Notes: generated by a model not told the origin, from the letters alone. A stretch of 25,522 bases of DNA from Silene noctiflora (GCA_009801015.1 VHZZ01002526.1:8697-34218); one strand, 5' to 3'; positions 1-14,000 are shown, counted from the stretch's first letter. Numbers and translations are program-made.

Positions 1-972
1 TGAGAAAATTATCCTAATAGAAGTATATCTAATAATTTATAAGAAAATAATACTAAGAGAAGTAGATCTACATATTTCATTCTTTATGTGTTTTTCCTTA
101 TATAATTTTTCATTTTGTGTGTATATATATTATACAGTATCTTACATACTAATTCTCATCTTATATTTTATAATTTTTTATACTTATTGGTAATTACTCT
201 ACGACTTTTTACTAATATACTTCAAATAAAAAAAATCTCAATTACACACACACAAAAAACTACCCCTCTATTTCTGTTTATATGACCTTTTTATTTTTCG
301 AGGTAATCATTTGCTTTAATTTTTACAAAAATATATTTGTTACAAAATTATAAACATTATAGCATTGATTTCTTACGAAAATAGGTTTCATACGAGTAAT
401 TTCATGATATTTCTCCTTATAATTTAAGAGATATTGAAGAGAGAAATAGTAAGTATATTATACATCTGATTACTACCACCAATTATTTAGTTTCTAAGTA
501 TTATAATAAAGTTTTCGAGTTTTATTTTAAAAATTATGAGTTTTATTATAAAGTATCTAAGTTTATTCACTTAAATATCTAGCTCAAAAAATTATAGTAT
601 AATTCCAAAACATTAATTACATATAGGCTCAAATTGGAGTTTTGAGGCAAAAAAAGTAAAATGAAACATATATACTTTAAAGAGTTCATAAAAATACACT
701 TAAGCTCAAAAACAAATAAGGTTTGAGTAGCACATCCGATATATATTCCTATTTCTCAGAGATAAATGAGTGTCTCAAAAAGTGCGAATGACATATAATT
801 AAAGAAAGCAGAGGAAGTAAAAACATTGCGATTACTGATTTCATACAATTATTAATCGAATAATATTTTTAAATTCGTATGACATATCTAATATGATTAT
901 AAGTGTCTAGAGATTAAATGTTTCTATTGTAAAAAGATTATATAGGTTTCGTTGAATGTACAATACTCCTTA
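1..972. other. AT-rich non-coding DNA beyond the NQR 3' end
   Basis: This stretch is very AT-rich with many short A and T runs and no open frame of note on either strand. It shows no recognisable coding similarity, RNA gene or mobile-element terminus. It is read as intergenic DNA downstream of the NQR gene. Confidence 0.6.
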
Positions 973-1281
973 GGGGTTGATTGAGTTGAGGGTAATTATT
1001 AAGGGAGTAATAGAACTAAAATGAACTAAAAAATGGAGGGAAGGGATGGGGGTTGGAGATAGAAATGGGGAAATATAGTGTAATTGTCTCTCTATTAAGG
1101 AAGTAATTGTTACCTACCTTTCCCCTCAAGGAATACATTACCTCTCTATAGAGACAATAATTCCTCTTTCACCTCCTCTTTTGACCCTCCTCAACCACCA
1201 CTAACCACCAATCTCCTCCCATTTCTTCTTATTTTATCTCTCATTACTCTCTTAATAATTACTCTCATCTCAAGCAAGTCC
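973..1281. mobile_element. Tourist-like (PIF/Harbinger) MITE
   Basis: The ends form long imperfect inverted repeats: 33 of the first 39 bases match the reverse complement of the last 39 (GGGGTTGATTGAG at the left, GGACTTGCTTGAG read inward from the right). The element is flanked by TTA at 970-972 and TTA at 1282-1284, the target duplication typical of PIF/Harbinger. Inner segments also pair, so most of the 309 bp can fold back. There is no coding capacity, so it is a non-autonomous element. Confidence 0.72.
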
Positions 1282-2045
1282 TTAGTGTAACAAATTTGGT
1301 CAAACTTAAGAGTTTGGTCTCAGAATAAAACAAAGTAATTGTATAGCTATAAAAGTGCAGCGTTTGTACATATATATTTAGTAATTTGATGTCCTCTTTT
1401 GAAAATTGAAGCTTTTCTCAATTTGTGCATTGGTTTTTTTCCAGTAAACAAAAAGAGTTAATAATTATTAACACATGAAATCTCTATTTTCGGAAGGCAT
1501 AAATCAACATACGTTCATCTGATGGTCATACTCCAATTACAATATTTTCTTCATTTATCATTATTAACACATTAATGGATTTAAAATAGCAATATTAGAC
1601 ATTTGAAAATTTTCGAAAACCGAAACCATCAAACGAAATATCGACTTTCGGAAGGCATAAATCATCGTAGGTTCATCTGATGGTCATACTCCAATTACAA
1701 TATTTCCTTTATTCATCATTGTTAACACATTTATGAAGTGAAAACCGAAACCATCAAACGAGTAATTGATAAGTTGGAAGAGTGAGATGAGGAGCCAAAG
1801 AACAAAAGGTGTTCACGAATGTATAAAATCTCAAATATAGATCACAAGGTTCCTAAGCATTACTCCCAATTATCTTTACATAAGTCGTGCTGACAAGAGA
1901 GTGATATCTGCTGCCTCCTCCGTGCTTATTACAGAGTACAGTATCTGCTGCTACGGTTCACAATGCAAAACATATGCTTGCTGCATCTCATAGCTTTGTA
2001 CATATTTCTAAACTTGAAAAATACTCTCCACAGAAGTTCCAGTTC
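1282..2045. other. Intergenic DNA 3' of NQR
   Basis: AT-rich sequence between the Tourist-like MITE and the NQR stop codon. The part next to 2046 should include the NQR 3' UTR, but no clear AATAAA signal was seen on the minus strand. It contains the pair of direct repeats listed separately. The open frame at 1963-2181 on the plus strand overlaps the last NQR exon antisense and has no coding support. Confidence 0.55.
1488..1761. repeat. Two-copy direct repeat (149 and 116 bp)
   Basis: Copy 1 spans 1488-1636 and copy 2 spans 1646-1761. Both start with TTTCGGAAGGCATAAATCA, share the block GTTCATCTGATGGTCATACT, and end with CCGAAACCATCAAACG. Copy 2 lacks some of the AT-rich middle present in copy 1. 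This is an old local tandem duplication; no mobile-element termini are evident. Confidence 0.75.
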
Positions 2046-5000
2046 TCATAACTTCGCTACAGCTTGGCATAAGGTCGTATCGATGGAAACTACCACCTAC
2101 AGCACCATGACATCAATCAGAAGTTTTGTACTTGCGCACAGCTACTTTCATCATTGTATGCACATAAATGGAACTTCATAGCAGTTGCAAATGATACTCA
2201 TAATACCTAAAAACAAAGTTGGAGCAGTGTTTTTTTTCTAGACTTGAATACATACCTTCCCAATACTATTACCAGAGTGTAGATATTCAACAGCATCTGC
2301 AACAGAATCAAGCCCCACAAACTTTTTCGGGTCTACACTAACCTGTAGCGCAAATCAAATGTCAAGAGACAAGTTCTTACCTATACTAACCCATTACTAC
2401 AGCTGAAAAGTAAAATGTAACTATGTTCTGAAGTTTATCCAACAAAAAATTAGCTTCTTTACTCTTGGATGAACGTCCTCGCCCTTTTTTCCAAAGAAAT
2501 GTAGAATTTCATAAATAGTAACTTGATGAGATCCTCAATCAAAGGATAGAGAGAAATGTTATCAGAGGATAATGCAATCCAGACGCAACAAAATACGGTT
2601 AACTATTCTTTACTTTTCAGTCTACCAAGCCCGTATTAAACCAGTTGGGCTGTTGCGAGATCGTCACACGCTGCCAACAGTGTAAGGCATACCACTTAAG
2701 GAATGGGTCCACCATTATAAATACAAAGAAAAATGGTTAAAAACATGAATACACTAGCTCTAAATGGAAGGTCGTAATACATGAGGAGACAGATGCGGAA
2801 AAGCAAAGTTGTTAGACTGAAGAATTTAGTACCTTCAGCATTCCAGAGGAGTATGCGTTATATAGCTTGTCCAGATGTTGTCGCCACAAATGACTATATT
2901 GCGGAAGAAAAAAACCAGCCTAAAAAAGGAAAAGTTAATTCACATTTGATGGACTTCAAATTGTGAACTGCACAGCTTGACAAAAAGAATCATAGTATGG
3001 GGGTGATAGATAATGCATATGTGAGTTATGTGATGCTTTGATGATAACAATGCTTATAGAATAGAGGTCGCTCAATCCCTTGTGTTAGAACTTAAAAGGC
3101 TCTGATTTGGTTTCTAAAAGATATATTTTCAAGGACATTTATTCTGCTGTATGTATATTCCTTTCTAGCTTATTGTAAATGGTATGACAGACACTCGATC
3201 ATTTGCATTCACAGAGCCTTCGACTTTCATACAGCCTCTACATCAGCTTGCTACTCATTGAGAATAAGATTATTCTTTGTGCTGCTCAATTGCAGGATTC
3301 AGTACTCAAATCTGTGTGCCACTGTGTTCTAGTGCAGCTCGATTAGTCAGCGAGTGAGAGAGCTGAGAAACCTTGGGTAAACAGCAGGCTAGGGTGCTTG
3401 GAACGGGACTTGAGCCAAGACAGATTAGTTTAAACTTCCAAGCGAGTTGCTTTAAGGGTAGGCCGACTTAGAATTCTTTCTAAACAAACCAAGGGTTGAC
3501 TTCGAATTCTTAACCGGGAGTTACTGGTCTTATTTAAGCAAAAGAGTCTCTCCTGAAAAATCTCTGTGCAATGTCATTATTTGGCTACTACCTTCATTTG
3601 TGGAATTAGCTCTGAATCAGTCCACACTAGTTACCAATTCATTCACTTAAGCATAGCAAAGGCAACCTTGAACTACTGGGAGGCTATATGTCACATCACA
3701 TGGAAGACATCCGATAACTTCAAAAATCAGAGGGGGAAAATAACATGCTTGAGACATAGAACAAAGAGGGTTATGCATAACTTGAAATATTACAGGAAAC
3801 AAAAAAAAAATGTTTTTTTTTCAAGGACTTGCGAAGCAGAGTAGTCAGATCTACTAAAGGAGTAATATGTACGAAAACATAAATATTTTAATGCACCATT
3901 CGGTGAACATACAATTCAAATGATATCCTCAAGTAAAGAAAAAAAACACGCATACCACGGTTTGACTTTTTGCTAACAGTTTTTCACAAATTCCAGGATA
4001 ATTTGAAGGCTTCCACCCATGTTCTCCTTGATACTGCACACAGAATGAATATCAAGCTATTTTTTAGGTGAACTTAAATAAAATATATCAACTAGTTGTT
4101 CTAACTCATCGAGTAATCCCATTTCTATTAGTTAATCTAACTGCACAAGCAGACAAAAGCTCTTGTGAGCATCTTGTGCTCCATCACTAATACATTTCCA
4201 AATGAAATGGGCCTCCGGGAAAGGAAGAAATTAAAAAGGCATGCTAATATGTGTCTCATCAGACAATACCCCAATATCAACAGCATCATGTGTGTACAAT
4301 AAGTCAATAACACTAACTTCCCCTTTTGAGTGCATGTAGAACCAGAGAAAGAAGACTGTAAATTGAAGCTATCCAAGATACTCATCCCCAACAAGGATTT
4401 TGAAAGGGACTAAAATCAAAGAGGGGAAAAAGAGAATAAAAACAGCATAAAGAGGCTAACTACCATAGTATTTTGGGAACAAAATAATATCAAATCATAA
4501 ACACTTTTGAGGGGTTCAAAAATAACTATCCAACAAGAATTATCTTGAATTTTAAAAATTCCCCGACATCATTTAACATACTCCCTCCATCCCAAAATAA
4601 TCTTCTTTCGTTTTTAGTTTATCCAAAAATTATCTTCTTACTTTCGTTTTTAAATCATCCAAAAATAATTTTCTCACTCTCCTTATCCAACACTAAAAAC
4701 TATGATTTCGTGTAAATTTGTCTCCCACTTCTGTCTATTTTCCATTATTCCATTATATAAGTTGGTTTGTGCATTTCATAGATAATATTGGGATGGAGGA
4801 ACTAAAATAAACTGACTGCAACTCTAGGAATAACAAAGTCTAAACTGAAGATAGCAAGTACAACTGGCATATGTTCAAACAAAAGCATACCTGAGATATC
4901 ATTCCGATCACCACAAGCCGACCAAAGATTGCAAGAGCATTCAAGCACATGTCAAACATTTGACCACCGACTGACTCGTAGATAATATCAATTCCTTCGG

Positions 5001-8000
5001 GAAACTCCTTCTTTAAAACCTGGATAATAAAAATTGTCTTCTTCTTTAAAAACGCCCACAAGCTTCTTTTAGCAAACACATGTATCAAAGAAATATATAT
5101 GTGACAAGAATAGACATATGAACAGTGTAATTCACTGATGGAGAAAAGAAACATCTATTTTCTTTTCATACACACAAAACAAAAAAGGATATAAAAGGAC
5201 GTTGAAGCATCATTACAATAGGTAGTGCTGCCTTTGTAAGACCCAAATAGTAGGATCTTAGTGAGATTTATAAAATAAACTTCAGCAGGGAAGCAAATGT
5301 TACAAAACACCTAGCCAAAACAGTCTCATCCGTATGATTAAATATGTACAGTAACTCGTGGATTATAGAGGAAGTCTCCAAGGAAAGCATCACAGCCACT
5401 TTCTCACAACGGCAACATTTTAATGAACTATTTGACTAAACCCCAAACTCCTTTTAAAACCTCCTTCAGATTTTAGTCTACACAATTTTCCAACAAACAA
5501 GATCATCTCTTTTTTCTTACCAGTACCCAACTAGAAAACCAAGCTATCTGAGTATCCCCAATGTTATTTAAATAAAATGAAAGATAAAAAAAAGTAAAGA
5601 AGAGAGACAAAGCTTATTAACATCATTACTCCTCACAATGAGAGCAGATTCTGTCCACCCATCTAATCGGTTAAACGCCATTGCTACTACCAGCACCTAA
5701 AAGGAAAGAGTCTAAGGATCTCCTTCCAAAGGTACAAATCCGCAAGTGACCGATTCATAATTTGACAACCAATCATATTGCTAAATAACTCTAGCAAGTG
5801 TTCCCTATTAATTCGAATAACCCGCATTTCAACGAATTAAATTTCGTTCTAACACGTCATCAACCAACGGAACAAGAAAGAGGACAAGGGTCTTCTTATT
5901 TTAGTCCTCGTGTGGAAGAGAACTGTTCCCTTGGAGCAACATTCACAAGGAAAAGTATCCATTAGGTTGGAGCATATTCCCCAAGAAAAACATGCATTTG
6001 ACAAAACGCCCTTCATCCAATGTCGCCACACACCAGAACCTTTCATAACTAAAGCCTTGTTAAGGAAACCCAACTCACTCAAATAAAAGCTCTCTCTCAA
6101 AGTCAAACTTAAAGGATCATCAAGAATTTGTCAGCCTTTGCAAAGCACTCTGCGAGGAGAAACCGTGCTAGATAAAAAAGCCTTAAACTTACTACCAACA
6201 ATTTAGACATTTGTGACCAAACTTATAGGACGGCAATCATTAAATCCTTGCATAAAACCACTCTTCATATATGGTATTAAACCTCAATTAGTCTTGATCT
6301 CATAATTGGTCATAGACTCATAGTGAACCGAGCTCAGCTGTTGCATCAAAGATGCATGCAGTTAACAGTGTCCCAACAACACGAGTGAAAGCATGACTAC
6401 AGAAACAAGGTGACCATGTGTGGAAACATAATAATGGAGATTCTAAGACCTACTTCCCCACCACCAAAAATGAACAAGAAAAGGAAATACATTAAGATTG
6501 ATGTATTGAAGTTCGGGAAGAGTCGAAAAAAAGAATATGATTGTGAACAGAAAGGTTACAATCCAAATACAACAGAAAGTAACTCAAACAGGTGAAAACA
6601 ATGGCAAGAGTATAGACAAAATGTATCCCTTTGTTGCGTGTTGCAACTCTGAAAATTAAGTTGCCGGCCCCAGCCCTTTAAGTCATGCTTGAAATTTGGA
6701 ATCATATACACATTAACCTCCCGCCCCTTTTTCTCTCACGATACAACCCAAAGAAGGAATGGAAATATATATATAAAGCACAATTAAACCTTAAATACAT
6801 ACTTGAAGTCATGCGGATACTTCTAGAAAGAAAAAAGAAAGGTAGCTCACTGTTTTAATATCTTCATCTCTGTAGTTTATCACTCGATCAACTCCCAGGC
6901 TTTTTAAAAACATTGCCTTGTCTTTACCTCCACAAGTTGCTATAACCTTGTTCCCACCTAATTTTGCCAGCTGCACATTACACAGCTGAGTATTACCAAT
7001 AGACCTGGCCGTTTTTGCGGGCGGGTTCCGGTTCGTTCTTTCCCAATTCCCAGCACGCCCAAAACTTAAAAAACAAATAGCCAACCCGCCAAAATCCTTC
7101 CCACAGGCCGGTTTAGGGCCTGTCAAAGACAGCCCGGCCCGGCAAGACCCTAACTCGCCTCCTAACGACCCAGTTGAGAGTCAGGTGACCCACCCACGGG
7201 TCAGCATGGCCTGGCCAGATGCTGGCCTGTGGCCACCTCTAATTACTAAGTATGTACCTGGAAAGATTTTCAAGAATAGAAGCGTTTATCTAGAAGAATT
7301 TCTAAAAAAAATTGAATATAAATGCATAAAATACATACTATCGAACTGATCATCAAATAACAATAGTATGCATAGATTAGAGGAAAATGGAAGGGAACAA
7401 ATTGTTTTTCTTCACTCCATCCCCTATATACTAAGAGAATAAGAGACCTGAAAAGTTTTCCCTCCAAAGTGCATTCACTTAAATAAGAAAGAAACCTGTA
7501 CAGCAAATTGTCCAGTCCCACCTGCAGCAGCAGTAATCATAACTGTCTTTCCTGAACCCATTTGTGCTGCCTACGATTTCCCATTGAAACAATAACACAA
7601 AGTGAATAAATTGCCAAGCGCATAAAACAGAGTTATCACATTTTGACAAGCTTAAGTAGCAATTTAGTTGTTTAACAAATAAAATGAGAAGTTATTATAG
7701 CCATTGCAGATATATAAGATACAAAAGTATGGAACATTAGACCTGCTCAAGAGCAATTGAAGCTGTTAGTCCAGAGGTAAGCATAGCAACAACTTCTGGT
7801 TCAGGTTTAGCCACAGGAAGAATAAATTTGGATGGAACCTTAGGAAAAAAATGAGAAATGTAAATATAAACTAGTGCAATTCCAAGAAGAAAGAAATTGA
7901 ATGACGATTTTTAAGGGTTAAAGGAACAAATTAATGAAATGACATACAATCATAAACTCAGCATAGCTTCCATATGTCATTACTGCAGCAGCAGAACCAA

Positions 8001-11000
8001 TTTTTAAGTCATTCACAGCGTCACCAACGGCAGCGATTATACCAACAGCCTGCAAGGCATTGCCCAATCCCCAAGTTTCATATACAATACAGGACTCAAA
8101 TTCTAACACATCACACGTGAAAAATTCACATTCTTTCTCTGTTCTTTTGTCATGCCCTTTCCATAAGAGCACAGCACACACCATTACCAAATGCTGGTGA
8201 GTGGTGACCAATATCTAGGCCGCAGGATCTGCTTAGCCTAGCAAAGGCTCTTATCCCACGTTTCATCATGCAAAATAAGTTTAAGAGATTGACACTCGTT
8301 ACAAAATTGCTGAATAGATGACCAAGTTGTGAATGAACCTATAAATTTCTCAAATTCAACTTATGTAGCAGAATGATGCTTTCAAGGAGCAAGGATGACC
8401 GACAAGCAAAACTGCATTGAGAGTTGCATCGAAGACAGTTCAGTGAATCATTATGCTCTGTTCTATCAGAATCCTTAACCAAAGAGGCAAAGAATAATGC
8501 TTCTTTGGCTCCATCACACAGAAATTTGGGGTGAAATTTTGAAAAAATTAAATGGCTTCTGAAAACAAAAGGTTAAAAGGCTGAACATTATGAAACCCGA
8601 AAAGCGAAAGAATGGTGAACATTTTGTTCCAAATAATCATACAAAGAAAAAAAGGAACCATGAAAATGAACAACCATTTTTCCCCTTTCACATGAATTTC
8701 TTGTCGACTATGCAAACCTTCCAGCATTGAAAATGTAACAAAGCTCAATGTAAGATTCTTGCTCACCTCAAATCCAGCATCAAAGGGCAGGTTCCTAGCA
8801 ATGTCTCCACCTTTGCCACTAAAATAGCGGCCTGAACTAAAATTGACCTGTACATCACAACGGTGATTAGGAAAATAGTAATATAGTGAAACACATACAT
8901 ACGTTCATCTGAAAAAAAACCTTAAACATAAAGGCCCATTAACATCTGAGAACCCAAATTCGACTGTACAGGCAAGGCAGGAACCACAAATTCAAAAGGA
9001 TACTAGAATCTGAGGAAGTAAATTGCCAGTCACAATTAAGACAAAACAAAATCTGAATGCTATCAACTGAAAAATAATTCAGGCCCTATCAAAGGAAGAT
9101 TTCATCAATGAAAAATAAAATGAAGCGATCACGTGAAATTCTCAAATGAGTGGAAAAAGTAGGAATTTTCAGGACTGGAATGGAAATAGCCACTCCCGTG
9201 GCGGTATCTTAGCAGATAAGACATGTCAAAAACAGCATGCGAGTTGGTTTACAAACAACCCAAGATACGGCCTTTTGGCGAAACCATGTCAATTTTGAAA
9301 GTCCTTTTAGAGTATAGTCCACTCCACAGCTAGCTAGGCTGGAAACAAATAGGTCGCTAGATTCTATATTTCAATGTAACCTCTGAAGGAGCAAGACTAT
9401 GCTGTGTATCTTAGTGGATGGGGGGCGGGGGATAGGGCTTATCCTTTCTTACTTGGTAACTTCCCACCAAGATTTCTATTCAGCACATCTTGTTGCAACC
9501 ACTGGCTCTAGCTTGAGCATGTTCTCATCACTAGTGCAGATGAACAGCTGCTAGGTGTGTGTGCTAGAATGGTTCTAGATTCTGCTGAGCCAACACTGAC
9601 ACTCAAAGACGGCATATCATTTTCCTTTCGATCTCTGGACACTTTCTTTTGTAAAGATTGCGGACTGTAAAATGAAATCCAAAGAGCACAAACTAGCCAC
9701 AGAGCTAATTACAGAAGCATACAGCCTAGAATGTCTTTCCTTTTATACAGAGGCCTATAGCTACCCACAAGTTTACCTATCCGCTTTCTAGTTAGACCCG
9801 ACGCTATGCTCACATACAAAAGGCGAGCCTGTCAATTAGCAATGCCAAGATAAGAGAAAACGTCCAAATTGCATCGACACAGAAATGATAAGGTTGGTGA
9901 GAATCCCAACCAGGCCTTCTTCAGATGATTACTATCACCTATCTTATCAAGCACCATCATCACATAAAAGTACAAACATTCATATAGAGCCTTGCAACAA
10001 AGAAGGAAAATTTAATGTGCAAATTAGAAAAGAATATATATACAAGAAACATTAATGGCTGTCTTTATCCTATACTGTGATCAATGTTAAGTATCACCAA
10101 ACGAGAAAAAGTACACACTCAAAACCATCCAAATAGAATTCTACGAATCACTCTGTTAGTTAACTTAGTTTATGCGGTGATTTCAGTTTGAGGAGAGCTA
10201 AAAACCTAAAAAAGGATACCAAATGACAAAAGAGACATTTACAAGACTGAAAATGGAATGCCAAAAGCACCAAAAAGAAAACTTACATCACTAGCATTAA
10301 CCCCAGCGTATAAAATTTTGACTAGAACGTGATTTGGATTAATTGGCTGTGCCAATGGAGCACACTGTATCCTTGTAGCAGCACGGAAATTGTGATTCAA
10401 GGAGTCAACGACTCTGACAAACAAGAACATTCGGCACGCATTAAGGTTCTAGCTATGATATTAGTTTTCTAAACAACAATGAACTTATTACAAAATCACA
10501 AGGCACGCTGAATCATGAAACATCTCTAGTCAAAATATGTAGGGTCCAAGATGAAAATGCTCATGTATAGTGTCACGGTCCGGTACTTTCGCTGGATCGT
10601 GGTGCAAACCCTTGCGGCGAATGCAAGCAACAAAAGGTCTCGTGCTGTGAGGAATCGCCCACTAGCACATTTCTCGGGTATTGGGGTGTGTGTCGGTAAT
10701 CCTAGTCACGATGGTGAACGGCCGACACACGAATGTAATAAAAGTAAGCAAGACGATTATTGAAAGCAAGTAACAAGCTTAAAGGTAGGAAGATATTTTC
10801 ATTGATAGTACATGACTTGTAGGAGGAAACATTGAATGTGCATAATAGCCATACGTTCCTCCGATTCAATTTAACTAAGCTAAACTAAGAACCCAAGATC
10901 CGACATATAGGAAGAAAACTTGTAGTATGACAGTTACAAATCCTAAGAGTGCGAAAATAAAGTACGGAAATATAAATGCTGTGGGGCAGAAGCGTGCGGA

Positions 11001-14000
11001 CCTATCACACTTGGCCTCACAGTCTAGAGTACAGGATTAGAAAGAGGAAATTCCTGGTTATTGAGTTTGGCTACAATAAAGCCTGAGATAGTAAGAAAAT
11101 CACAAAGCTTTGCCCTGGAAAATTGGTAATCCTAATTTTTCCCACGTGACACTAGATTGACGAAGGAATTAGTAACCATTCTTAAACAAAATAAAAATAA
11201 ATAAATAAATAAAAAATAAGTCAACTGAGGTAAAGGAACCATATTTCAAAAGTCAACTCAACTTGGACAATCCTCAAGGAAGTTAGTGGTACGCCTACTA
11301 TCCACCAACACCTTGGAGGTCTGATGTACACAATATTTCAAATATTGAAAAACAAAAAACAGAGAAAATCACCCTTTCGTATCAAAACAAACTTTCCATG
11401 TAAAGAAAGTGTAAATGGAAAGCAAATCAAGTGTTCCATCATATTTCGTTTTTGTACAAGTAGTAATTTACCAGCGCAGCAGCAGCATGAATATTCAGCC
11501 AAAAAAATTAATTACTAAGGATAGGAAACTTCCGTGGCGGATTGAAAGTAAGATCGTTCTCACATTTTTTTGAAGCTCCGAGGCAATTTAATATCCAATG
11601 CGTCAATTTGTAAGAATCTTCGACTCGATTTTGATGAAGATACTCGGTATTTTGCTTCTTCAGCAGGAGTTGGCCAATACTCCAGCCCTCTACGATTTGT
11701 TATCCATAAACAGCAACCGGCTTTAGTGTTGTCTGTGATGAGCTCTAAGGCACCTAAATAGTTTAGGTGGATGATTGTCAGCAATTCAGCATAACCATAT
11801 CCTTACACTGATGCTAAGATAAATTTCAGAATCAATAATAAGAACAAGAAACATAAATATCTGGACATATACTACAGTGTATACTACATTAGTACCATTC
11901 ACCACCATTTTCATAGGTATGAAGCCCCCGAGCAATGTTACAACTTTAGGATCCATCTTTGACCCTAGATCAGTTTCAACAAACTGCACATACGAGAAAC
12001 GTTAGCTCTCACAGGTCACAACATCCAATGCAACCTAAAAATTCCTTGTAACTAGTAAGCATGTCAAAGCTTTCAAGAATGGAACTGCCTGTCTGCCTGA
12101 TCAGAATACCTAAGCAGTGTAGTTGTTGGGCTGTAATCTCTATCACGTTGCATAATTATATACGGAGTATTTTTTTTTTTTTATGAGAATAGATTATCTC
12201 ACTTACGGACAGCATTTCTCTGTATAACTGTGCAAGGCTAAATAGTTGTGAATTTCTGTTCCTTCTATAGCTTTCTATCTTTTCAAATGCATACTTCATA
12301 AGAAATCCTCTCACACATACTTAACACATTTTTCAGCCACGATAGTAAAAAAAATCATTACTGAAAGTAGAAGCTTAGGAAGACTCAACAACATTAGACA
12401 GGTACCTCAAGGATTGCATCTATCGGCTGCTACTTCACAACACAAGTACCATAGCTGGTCAGCCTTTGCATTAAGCCATCGTATATCAGGGCCACATATG
12501 GTGTTACTAACCCATGTGTGCATATTAAGCTTTGCTAGCGAAGATTGAATAATCACACAACCATTATTCAGAAATTTTTTGTTGTCCGAATCAAGTAGGT
12601 AAGCCCAACACTAAATTAAACCAGCACACTACTTTGAAGCCTCAACAGGTCCATTAAGTGAGTTTCAGTCTTTCTTTCAGATGAGGCATGGACCATTTCT
12701 TTTTGCTGAGAATCAAACCACGTTGGGCACACAATTTTGTGGATCACCGACATGGAAATGATGGTATCTTTAATGCCCGGGGCTCAGGCATTTAACACAT
12801 CTTGCAACCTATGTTATTTTGACTCTTTACTTTCAAGGCTACACCCATATCCGACATGATACAGAAACAAACTCATATCTCTCCAAGCAAAAACGGAGAG
12901 GCTCACGTGGCAAACGTTAGAGAAAGAGACTGATATTTGACTTATATAGCCATATAGTATGACTGTTTAACAATTCAGAGCTTCATGTCTCCTAAGTAAT
13001 AACATAAAGTAATATGACCTTAAGCTACGAGGGTAGACTATTCCATAGCTTTACAAAGTAAAAGTAATATGACGTAAAGCTACGAGGATAGACATCTTAC
13101 TTCTGGGCAGAGTGCGTTCACACGAATTCCTTGACGTCTATATGGAAGAAGGGATCTGGTGAATAAAACTACACCTCCTGCAAGGTGAAGAAAAAATCAG
13201 TACTCAGGGTTTTAATTGTTAATGATTTCTTCAAGCACAACAAATAGTTAAAAAGTAGATAGGATGTGGGGATATCCCATAACATTAATAAGACAAGGTC
13301 CAACAATCATCATATCTTCCAACGCTTTGATATTTAACCCTTTGTNNNNNNNNNNNNNNNNNNNNNNNNNNNNNNNNNNNGGGGGGGAGGGAGAAATAGG
13401 GCAACTGAGCAAGATGTTTTCCCTTGTAATTTTTCCTATGTCTGATTTGGCTTGTATGAAGGAAAATCAACCAATTTGCTATCCAAGCAAAAGAAATTAC
13501 ATCCCTCCCTTTCCCTCCAAATAGATACATCCAAATAATGAGTAAGAGAAGCTGATGACACAGTATTTTTGCTTTTTCTTTTGATGAGTCTAGAATGTAA
13601 GGCAAGAGTCAAAATGAGAATTTGATTTCCCTACAATGCCGCAAAAGATGAACCCACTCGCCCAACTATGATGTCTAAATATACTCCTAAACAAGAAAAA
13701 TCGGCAAATGCTACGCATATATCTCCTTCAAGGCTTTACTCCCTTACCATTTTCCTGAATGACAAAACAGAATTATAAGCCCCTTTTAGAATGACCTCGC
13801 TTAGACAGGAGTAGCAGTTTTATGTACATAAGGAAAATGAGAGCAGTTTATTAGAAAATTGGCTATTTATGTTTAATAAATACGAGTAAAATTTATTGGG
13901 AACGCAGTGTTGGAAATTGTAAGGGAAATTGTATGGTAGAAATGCAAAATACTTATTGTGTATCTGGAATTCAAATTGCAAACAACAGTTTAATTATAGA

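Noticed and set aside
2430-2510. Minus-strand text reading LWKK...LLDKL, first considered as the missing NQR exon.
   Set aside because: The spacing is wrong and there are no matching splice borders; the real exon at 2919-2833 fits fully.
2781-2966. Plus-strand 61-codon frame.
   Set aside because: It is antisense to the NQR exon 2919-2833 and has no independent support.
2343-3955. An apparent loss of the 29-residue MDR segment between the exons at 4033-3956 and 2342-2256.
   Set aside because: The segment was found at 2919-2833 (it starts [12 protein letters not shown] and ends SGMLK) with proper AG and GT borders and phase 0 on both sides.
4137-4394. 85-codon minus-strand frame.
   Set aside because: It lies in an NQR intron and has no similarity to anything I recognise.
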